A stretch of 19,075 bases of DNA from an uncultured Clostridia bacterium (GTDB lineage: Bacteria; Bacillota_A; Clostridia; Oscillospirales; Acutalibacteraceae). The DNA lies in contig CALAEU010000334.1 in NCBI GenBank assembly GCA_937891215.1, positions 1 through 19,075 of the forward strand, in the 5' to 3' direction. The notes beneath the pieces are model-generated. The model searched no databases. It had not been told where the DNA came from and saw only the letters and a program-made list of their open reading frames with translations. Position 1 is the stretch's first letter, and the number at the start of each line of letters is the position of its first letter. The position numbers were made by a program, and so were the translations under genes. This document shows positions 13,118 through 19,075 of the stretch, in pieces.

Positions 13118-15589
13118 TTATACTATTCCTTCAAGGAAGTTTGTTTCTAATACTGTCAAATCTCTGCGGACACGGAAAGTTTTTACTTCGTGTTTCTGAA
13201 TATCAAACCAGAAACCATTATCGAAGAGTTTTGACATAAGCATACCTCTTGTAGAGTCAATACCCTTTGTTTCGTAAAGACGGATTATTAAATCACCGCT
13301 ACCATCTTCACAGCGTTTGAGTGCAGTAATTTCAACATTATCACAATCTGTGTACATAAATGAATCAACAGAATCAAATTCGCCTTTGTGGTAACTTTCA
13401 GGTACTGCTACAACATTATTATTGAAAATGTGTGCTTCTTTCATGATGTCGCTACCCTCTGCTTCGCCACCGTGCAGATAAATTCCGTAAGAGAATCTGT
13501 TTAAACCTTCATCAGTAAAGTCAAAGTTTGCTTCGGGGCGGTCTGAATAATGGTCTGCAAAAATAACATTTCTCAAAGCAGTAAGTCTTAATTCAGTACC
13601 AGGACAATCGTAACTGTATTTTGAATCACTTATAATAGAAATACCAGCTCGTTTGTCATATTTTGTAACGGTTAAATCTGCCCAGTTAAGTGCAGGTTCT
13701 TCTTCACCGTTGCAAGGTCTTTTTATAAATCCACCAGGAACTTCGTAGGTAGAAATTTCTTTTTCGCCACCAACTGCAAAAGACATTTTAAGAATAGAGA
13801 ATTTTTCCTGCCACATTGCTTTGCAATCTACTCTTAAAGTTTTCTGACCTTTTGCGAGAATGAAATCCTGTGTTAAGTAAGAGTCATTAAATTTATGAAC
13901 AGTACGTATAACACTGCGAAGCGCTCCGTCTTCAATTCTTTTTATAGACTCTAACTCCATAAATCCTTTTACATCGTGGAATTTAAACACATTGTGTGCC
14001 CAGGTGTCAGTTTCAGAATCGTTTATAACAGTCGGAATTGCAACATAGTTATCACTTGCGAATTCTACACCCGTTTCTTTAGAAACAAGGTTTTTAATAT
14101 AACCTGTTTCCTTGTCGAAAGCAACCATAATGTGCTCGTTTTCCATAAAGAAATTCTGTTCGGCAGTTATTTCTTTTTCTGCTTTTGCTTGTGCATCTCT
14201 TTCTAACCAGTATGTAGCATAGCCTAATGATTTTACTTTAGCCATAAATAATGTGTCCAAGTGGTTATCGTTAGAACGGGATGCTCTTACATTCTGGAAT
14301 AAAACTTCGTTACCGTCACTGTCTTTAACTTTTTTTGACGGATGGTGAACTCTTACAGGAATTTCTACTTCATAAGAATGTGGATTAAATACAACAACAG
14401 GACGATGGAAGTCGTTATCAAGTGCCATCTGATTGCTTGTATTTTCTGATAAGACTGCTTTGTCAACACCATCAATCCAGGTGTCAATTTTTCTTGCAAT
14501 TCTTAAAACTGCGTTGTTGTATGCTTTCGATGCAATATTTTGTGCATAGCCTTCACTTGCTTTAACATCTTCGTACGCTTCTCTTATTGAGCAACCACAT
14601 AAAATATCGTGGAATTGGTTAAAGCAAACTTCTCTCCAGGCATCTCTGAATTCTTTTGTTTCAGCTTTTGAGTCAACTACAATTGAAGAAATTGTGTCCC
14701 ATTTTTCAGCAGATGCTAAAAGATTTTCAGATTTTCTGTTTAATTCTTTAACAAGTGAAGTAGCACTGTAACAACCACTTGCGTGATGTTGCATTTCATC
14801 ACTCCAACTTGGTAAATCAAGTGGTTGAGTCATTAATTCTTCAAAGAAATCGTCAGGTGAACTGAATTCAAGGTCGTTATATCCTTCGCGCCTTAAATTC
14901 GCCTTTAAATATTCAATATCGCCTTTTGTAGGTCCGCCACCGTGGTTGCCTACACCGTAAAAGAGCATCATACCGTGACCTGTTTCGTTAGCTCTTTTTT
15001 CCATATCTTCCATTTTACTGTCAAGAGCATTTTTGCCGTGTGCACCGTAACCGTCAGGAATTCTGTAAGTCATAATTCTTGACCCATCAGCACTGTCCCA
15101 CCAGAAAAGATTTTCAGGAATTTCTTTATTTTCGTGAGTACCGGGGCGGTGCATAACATAACCCGTCATACCCGATTTTTTAAGGAATTGTGGTAAAAAT
15201 GCACTGTGACCGAATGAGTCAACATTATAACCTGTTTTGCAGATTTTACCGAATTTTTCGTTGTAGTAAAGTTGACTGTAAAGAGCCTGACGGGCAAAAC
15301 TTTCGCCACTTGGCATATTACAGTCAGGTTGTACCCACCAACCATTTACTATTACCCATCTGCCCTTTTTAACCATTGTTTTTATTTCTTCAAACATTTT
15401 GGGGTCAATGTATTCTACCCATTTATAATAGGCGGCAGAAGAACAAGTGAAAACAAAATCGTTATATTCATTTAATCTGTCTAATGCACTTCTGAATGTC
15501 TGTAAAACTTCACCACAACCCTCCTGCCAACGCCAGAGCCAGATTGGGTCAAGATGTGCATTACCAATAAGTCTTATTGTCTTGTCCAT
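13118..15589 (-). CDS. Alpha-mannosidase, glycoside hydrolase family 38
   Basis: This 823-residue zinc-dependent retaining alpha-mannosidase matches the family's usual 800-1000 residues. The zinc site and catalytic residues of GH38 are visible: H12 and D14 in NAHLDPIWLW, and the nucleophile D124 in GYNVDSFGHS. VNGWWVQPDCNMPSGES (about residues 81-97) is a substrate-pocket segment, and a later His in the QFHDILCGCS stretch is the usual fourth metal ligand. The barrel covers roughly residues 1-270, a three-helix middle domain about 270-370, and beta-sandwich domains the rest. No signal peptide is present, so it should trim imported mannosides or N-glycan fragments. GGAGGG in the last codons of the preceding gene serves as its ribosome binding site, with 2 bases between genes, pointing to translational coupling. 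Confidence 0.95.
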   Translation of the reverse strand: MDKTIRLIGNAHLDPIWLWRWQEGCGEVLQTFRSALDRLNEYNDFVFTCSSAAYYKWVEYIDPKMFEEIKTMVKKGRWVIVNGWWVQPDCNMPSGESFARQALYSQLYYNEKFGKICKTGYNVDSFGHSAFLPQFLKKSGMTGYVMHRPGTHENKEIPENLFWWDSADGSRIMTYRIPDGYGAHGKNALDSKMEDMEKRANETGHGMMLFYGVGNHGGGPTKGDIEYLKANLRREGYNDLEFSSPDDFFEELMTQPLDLPSWSDEMQHHASGCYSATSLVKELNRKSENLLASAEKWDTISSIVVDSKAETKEFRDAWREVCFNQFHDILCGCSIREAYEDVKASEGYAQNIASKAYNNAVLRIARKIDTWIDGVDKAVLSENTSNQMALDNDFHRPVVVFNPHSYEVEIPVRVHHPSKKVKDSDGNEVLFQNVRASRSNDNHLDTLFMAKVKSLGYATYWLERDAQAKAEKEITAEQNFFMENEHIMVAFDKETGYIKNLVSKETGVEFASDNYVAIPTVINDSETDTWAHNVFKFHDVKGFMELESIKRIEDGALRSVIRTVHKFNDSYLTQDFILAKGQKTLRVDCKAMWQEKFSILKMSFAVGGEKEISTYEVPGGFIKRPCNGEEEPALNWADLTVTKYDKRAGISIISDSKYSYDCPGTELRLTALRNVIFADHYSDRPEANFDFTDEGLNRFSYGIYLHGGEAEGSDIMKEAHIFNNNVVAVPESYHKGEFDSVDSFMYTDCDNVEITALKRCEDGSGDLIIRLYETKGIDSTRGMLMSKLFDNGFWFDIQKHEVKTFRVRRDLTVLETNFLEGIV

Positions 15590-15591
15590 AT

Positions 15592-17388
15592 TTATTTACC
15601 CTCCGCAATAAATCCGAAATATCTGCCTATCCAGTAAGCAAAGGTATAAGGGTAACAACCCTCAAGAACACCCACTCCGCCACTGTCTTCATTTTTGAAT
15701 TCTAACGGATTACGGTCATATTTTGCAATAAATCGTTCATCATTAGGAACAAGTGCAGAAGTTTCTTTGTAGTCACCCATAAATAACTTTTGCGGGTAGT
15801 CAATTCTTGAGGTTAAAGAAACACCACTTGCAATTCTTGTAGCACCAAAACGGTAGAACCATGTTTTAATTCTTTCTTCATCTGGTTTTGCGTTATCAGG
15901 GTCAGAAAGGAAGTAAAGGAAATCATAACCTGCGTTGAATTCAGGCATAAGAGAATATCTCCAGCTTCTGAAACCTTCGCGATAAATTTCTTTTAACTCA
16001 GGGTCTTCTTCAAGAGTAGTAAGACCCCAGAAAGAAAGTACTGCTAACATGTGGTCACCATACATAATTTCTTCACGGTCATCAAGGCCACCGGCTAACG
16101 CTACCTGGTGGAATCTGTCAAAATGCTTTGTTACTAACTCTTTGTAACCATCTTTATAAAGGAGTTTATTATATTCTTCTTCCCACTTGCCTTTTTCGCC
16201 TGTAAGTCTCATTGTAACTTTAAGGTACATTAAAAGTTCGGCACCGTTAAGACAAGCGTCTGCCCAACCCATATAACTGTTGAAATAATCTAAATTCCAT
16301 TTTGCCCAGGTTGTAGGGTTGCCGTCAATTTCAATTATTGCGTAGCCACCATCAATGATGTGGTTCATTGTATTTACTGCCGCTTCTTTAATGATTGCGT
16401 CAAGCTCAGGGTCTTCGCGACCTAAAAATTCGTGAGCTACTAAAAGATGAATATAATGGTGAGTTATTTCATCACTACTTGTGTCACCTTTATAAATAAT
16501 ATCAGTATCAGAAAAGCCTTCACTTGTGTAAAGTTTGCGAAGGCGATCAGGAATTGGTGCATCTGCCTTTATTTCTTTACCAACTAATTTTTTGCTCTGT
16601 GAATCAGTTGTAGAAATGCAAACTGCAGTTTCACCATTCTTTTTATAGAATAAACCATCATCTGGAACTGGTTCTGCAGTTGTTAAATATGAACGGGCAA
16701 CAAAACCGTTACCACGACCTGCAATATACATTAAAAGAAGACACGCTTCACAAGCACGGGTTGCAGATTCGCGTGCTTTTAATGTTTCTTCATTGTAAGC
16801 ACCCAATTCTTTTTTAAGAGTAGCGTAACGGAAAATTTCACCAATAGAAAAACCTACTGTAAAAGAACCATCATTATCAGAATGGCCATAATTAACTGCA
16901 GATTTTACATTGCCCGGTTCTGCTAATTTTTTCTGACTTGTCATACCACGGCGGTCAACATATTTGTGAGTTTCTTCTGTAAGAATTTTTGCTTTTTCTT
17001 CCATACTCATTTTTACCATTTTAATATGAGTAGCACCTTTTTCGGTAAGTACCCAGACGCCAAAATTACCATCGCTTTCGAGAGCAAGAACTTTGTTGTC
17101 GAGTAAATCTCGTCTTGCGCTGAAATGCATAACAATATCATCTTTTCTGTCTGCATTTTCATCGTAACGGGTTACACCGCCATTTGAACCATACCATATT
17201 ATGCCATCTTCACCCTCACAGAAACAGGTGTACTCTGACTTTCTTTGTGGCAACGGATAAGGAAAGTTTTCAAGGTTTGGTTTTTTAGGTGTTTTTTCGT
17301 GAAGACTTTTAGGAACTTCAATGTCATATCTTTTATAATGACTTGAAATTTTAGTAAGTCTTGGTGAAAGAATTATAGGATTCTTCAT
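15592..17388 (-). CDS. Unrecognised propeller-repeat plus helical-toroid-like protein paired with GH38
   Basis: I do not recognise this 598-residue protein as a named family. Residues about 54-78 (CEGEDGIIWYGSNGGVTRYD) and about 95-122 (DNKVLALESDGNFGVWVLTEKGATHI) look like two blades of the regulator-type beta-propeller repeat (Reg_prop), too few for a closed propeller. From about residue 180 on it is mostly long helices with aromatic-rich loops (ITHHYIHLLVAHEFLGRE, NPTTWAKWNLDYFNSYMGW, MYGDHMLAVLSFWG, EFNAGYDFLYFLSD, CYPYTFAYWIGRYFGF). This pattern is reminiscent of (alpha/alpha)6-toroid carbohydrate enzymes. Conserved-looking acids in DYFNSYMGWAD, LDDREEIMYGDH and MPEFNAGYD could be catalytic, but that is a guess. 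AAGGAG precedes the ATG. Close coupling to the alpha-mannosidase suggests a role with the same glycan. No signal peptide is present. Confidence 0.75.
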   Translation of the reverse strand: MKNPIILSPRLTKISSHYKRYDIEVPKSLHEKTPKKPNLENFPYPLPQRKSEYTCFCEGEDGIIWYGSNGGVTRYDENADRKDDIVMHFSARRDLLDNKVLALESDGNFGVWVLTEKGATHIKMVKMSMEEKAKILTEETHKYVDRRGMTSQKKLAEPGNVKSAVNYGHSDNDGSFTVGFSIGEIFRYATLKKELGAYNEETLKARESATRACEACLLLMYIAGRGNGFVARSYLTTAEPVPDDGLFYKKNGETAVCISTTDSQSKKLVGKEIKADAPIPDRLRKLYTSEGFSDTDIIYKGDTSSDEITHHYIHLLVAHEFLGREDPELDAIIKEAAVNTMNHIIDGGYAIIEIDGNPTTWAKWNLDYFNSYMGWADACLNGAELLMYLKVTMRLTGEKGKWEEEYNKLLYKDGYKELVTKHFDRFHQVALAGGLDDREEIMYGDHMLAVLSFWGLTTLEEDPELKEIYREGFRSWRYSLMPEFNAGYDFLYFLSDPDNAKPDEERIKTWFYRFGATRIASGVSLTSRIDYPQKLFMGDYKETSALVPNDERFIAKYDRNPLEFKNEDSGGVGVLEGCYPYTFAYWIGRYFGFIAEGK

Positions 17389-17493
17389 ACTAAACTCCTT
17401 GTTATAAAATTTAATACATAGATATACAGTGTAATTCTACCAAAATAGTAAATAAAGTGCAATATTTTTATTTAATTATTTTTCTTTTTATGA

Positions 17494-17499
17494 TATAAT
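17494..17499 (+). promoter_or_regulatory. -10 element for the AlkP-family gene
   Basis: TATAAT at 17494-17499 stands 35 bases before the ATG, with TTTAAT (17471-17476) at 17-base spacing as a poor -35. CTGGAG (17515-17520) is the ribosome binding site. The 140-base gap also has to hold the promoter of the oppositely directed propeller/GH38 operon, which I could not place with confidence. Confidence 0.45.
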
Positions 17500-17528
17500 A
17501 TTGAAAATTTTAATCTGGAGTTGTTTTT

Positions 17529-18317
17529 ATGCAGGATATTTATTGTGATTTAAAATTAACAGGACTTGCTTCTTCACTTTGTAATGCTTTAGGTGTAGAG
17601 CCACCGAAAGAAAGCGAAAAGTCAATTGAAGTACTCGAAAAATTTACAGAAAATAAAAAAATAGACAGAATTTTAATGTATAACCCCGATGCAGTAGCAC
17701 TCTGGATATTTGAAAAATATACAAGTCTTTTTCAGGATGTTATGTTAAATACACAACTTACATTACCTTTAAAAACCGTAATGCCATCTGTAACACCTGT
17801 TTGCTTTGGTACAATGTACACAGGAGCAGAACCGACAGTACACGGAATTCAGAAATATGAAAAACCGGTTATTAAAACTGATTCAGTATTTGACGCGTTA
17901 ATCCGTGAGGGTAAAAAGCCTTGCATAGTTTCAACAGGTAACGACAGTATGTCAAAAATATTTTTAGAGAGAAATATGGACTATTTTATAGTAGAAACAC
18001 CAGACGAAGCAAATGAAAAAGCAATAGAACTTATAAAAGAAGATAAATATGATTTTATAGCAGTATATAACGGAAATTATGACGGTACAATGCACAAATT
18101 CGGGCCTGAACACGAAAACTCAATAAACGCATTGAAACACAATGTAAACGCCTTTAAAATTTTAGCAGAAGCAGTAAAAGAAAACTGGAAAAATCATAAC
18201 ACTTTAATCGGCTTTGCACCCGACCACGGTTGCCACGAAATAGACGGTGAGTGCGGCAGCCACGGACTCGAGATGCCGGAGGATATGAATATAATTCATT
18301 TTTATGGAATAGTATAA
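17529..18317 (+). CDS. Alkaline phosphatase superfamily phosphodiesterase/nucleotide pyrophosphatase-like protein
   Basis: This 262-residue protein resembles the type I phosphodiesterase/nucleotide pyrophosphatase branch of the AlkP superfamily, which hydrolyses phosphate esters with two metals. The nucleophile region is MPSVTPVCFGTMYTGAEPTVHGI, with T89 the likely nucleophile. Further metal ligands fit D185 and H189 (YDGTMHKFG), D232 and H233 (APDHG) and H245 (GSHG). The usual first-strand acidic site may be D54 in YNPDAV, which is less typical. It is shorter than secreted family members and has no signal peptide, so it should be cytoplasmic. The substrate is unknown; small cytoplasmic members can act on phosphoglycerate, phosphonates or sugar phosphates. 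It stands alone, divergent from the propeller/GH38 operon, and ends in a strong terminator. Confidence 0.8.
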   Translation: MQDIYCDLKLTGLASSLCNALGVEPPKESEKSIEVLEKFTENKKIDRILMYNPDAVALWIFEKYTSLFQDVMLNTQLTLPLKTVMPSVTPVCFGTMYTGAEPTVHGIQKYEKPVIKTDSVFDALIREGKKPCIVSTGNDSMSKIFLERNMDYFIVETPDEANEKAIELIKEDKYDFIAVYNGNYDGTMHKFGPEHENSINALKHNVNAFKILAEAVKENWKNHNTLIGFAPDHGCHEIDGECGSHGLEMPEDMNIIHFYGIV

Positions 18318-18365
18318 AAAACTAACAGGTGATTGGAACTATAATTCCAGTCACCTGTTAGTTTT
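18318..18365. terminator. Strong bidirectional terminator between convergent genes
   Basis: AAAACTAACAGGTGA (18318-18332) pairs with TCACCTGTTAGTTTT (18351-18365). After one G-T wobble the stem continues TGGAA/TTCCA, giving about 21 base pairs around a CTATAA loop (18339-18344). It starts immediately after the stop codon of the AlkP-family gene and lies just before the stop of the opposing gene. Flanking A and T runs serve both strands. Confidence 0.9.
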
Positions 18366-18372
18366 GAATTTT

Positions 18373-19075
18373 CTACCCAATCAAATCTTTCCTATTTTCC
18401 TTTATCCACTCAATCATTGTTTTTGCTCTGCTTTCGAGATTTGGTAAATTATCTAAACTGAAATATTGAAGTTTAAGACTTTCACCATCTGTAATTTTTA
18501 ATTCACCACTGACATTTTCAGCAAGGTATAAAGAAACAACTGAATATAACATATCACCATTAGGGTAAACGAAATAAAAATCTTTTCCTGACAATACTGT
18601 TACCAATGTCATTTTTTCAGCAGAAAGACCTGTTTCTTCTTTTAATTCCCGAAATGCAGTTTCTTCTAAACATTCCCCGAGTTCTAATCCACCACCGGGG
18701 ATACCCCAGGTTTCTGTATCAGAACGAAGATTTAAAAGAATTTTACCAAAGTTTTCTTTAAAAACTGCATCAATACCTTTTGTAGGTTCATCAAGAAGAA
18801 TGATGTCAGGGCTTGTCAAAAGAATTTTTGCAAGTGCCGCCCTCTGCATTTCGCCGCCAGATAAATCATATGGATGCTTTAAGATTAATCCGTTAAGCTT
18901 GCAGAGATTTACTACAGCTTTAATCATCGCATCTTTTTCGCATTGAGAAATTTTTGTGTCCGACAATACGTCATAAAAATCTTCAATTATACTTTTCTTT
19001 ACAAAAAGCGTTTTTGGGTTTTGAGGAAGCATTATGGCTTTTCCGGTAGTTTTAACATTTCCGCGATATGGTTTT
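18373..19075 (-). CDS. Chimeric ORF, 5'-partial: ECF-type ABC ATPase running into a Nudix hydrolase
   Basis: The frame is open to the window edge: upstream of the first Met (19032) it reads GNVKTTGKAI in phase, so the real start is beyond 19075. Numbering from that Met, the first part is an ABC ATPase of the energy-coupling-factor type: Q-loop LPQNPKTLF (2-10), signature YDLSGGEMQRA (55-65), Walker B IILLDEPTKGID (77-88). The D-loop is present, but the switch histidine and everything after it are missing. From about residue 97 a Nudix hydrolase follows, with a perfect Nudix box: G114, E120, R128, E129, E132, E133, G135. Its N-terminal strands are missing. The join falls at GKILLNLRS (nt 18721-18747), a peptide plausible in both families. 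It may be an assembly mis-join or a true fusion; the Nudix part may be too truncated to fold. Confidence 0.85.
   Translation of the reverse strand, partial: KPYRGNVKTTGKAIMLPQNPKTLFVKKSIIEDFYDVLSDTKISQCEKDAMIKAVVNLCKLNGLILKHPYDLSGGEMQRAALAKILLTSPDIILLDEPTKGIDAVFKENFGKILLNLRSDTETWGIPGGGLELGECLEETAFRELKEETGLSAEKMTLVTVLSGKDFYFVYPNGDMLYSVVSLYLAENVSGELKITDGESLKLQYFSLDNLPNLESRAKTMIEWIKENRKDLIG

Noticed and set aside
17389..17460. A specific promoter for the propeller/GH38 operon
   Set aside because: Several AT-rich hexamers are possible, but none gives a convincing -35/-10 pair.

Overview
The window looks like chromosome from a low-GC, monoderm gut-type member of the Firmicutes (Clostridia, perhaps Oscillospirales or Lachnospirales). 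The support is the AT-rich sequence, AGGAG-type ribosome binding sites, a lipoprotein signal peptide, an ECF-type transporter ATPase, hairpin-plus-T-run terminators, and genes for fucose and mannose-containing glycans. There are no rRNA, tRNA, CRISPR or recognisable transposase genes. The taxonomy is inference.

Layout. 1-62 is the tail of a relatively GC-rich reading frame that enters from the left. Next come a metallo-beta-lactamase-fold hydrolase (+) and a convergent TspO/MBR membrane protein (-), then an AT-rich gap (1514-1901). A strong promoter lies directly against a chimeric ORF (1902-2678) that joins the N-terminus of prolyl-tRNA synthetase to the C-terminus of the tRNA 2-thiouridylase MnmA. 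A two-gene minus-strand unit follows: a small 3-TM protein and a helical-bundle protein of the DUF2383 type. Then come L-fucose isomerase as a single-gene unit with its own promoter and terminator, and a tight five-gene minus-strand operon (12914 down to 5979): acyl-CoA synthetase, PrsA-like lipoprotein, nitroreductase, mnmG and a GH2 beta-glycosidase. A two-gene minus-strand operon (17388 down to 13118) holds an unrecognised propeller/helical protein translationally coupled to a GH38 alpha-mannosidase. A divergent gene encodes a small AlkP-superfamily phosphodiesterase. The right edge carries a second chimeric ORF, in which an ECF-type ABC ATPase runs into a Nudix hydrolase.

How the genes may work together. 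FucI, GH2 and GH38 are cytoplasmic by sequence (no signal peptides) and would process imported oligosaccharides containing fucose, mannose and beta-linked sugars. No transporter or sugar kinase is nearby, so this is not a classical utilisation locus. MnmG is a tRNA U34-modifying enzyme embedded in an otherwise metabolic operon.

Most notable: (i) the two chimeric ORFs, each joined at a short low-complexity or possibly shared peptide, bracket the central 16.5 kb. This suggests either assembly mis-joins or microhomology rearrangements. (ii) Three copies of a nested intergenic element occur, with a conserved hairpin core inside outer inverted arms built from heptamer-like units. The outer arm sequence differs between copies while the core is kept. 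The arms sit directly against stop codons, and one copy has perfect 32-bp arms. (iii) The propeller/helical protein coupled to the GH38 enzyme is a candidate uncharacterised carbohydrate-active protein.
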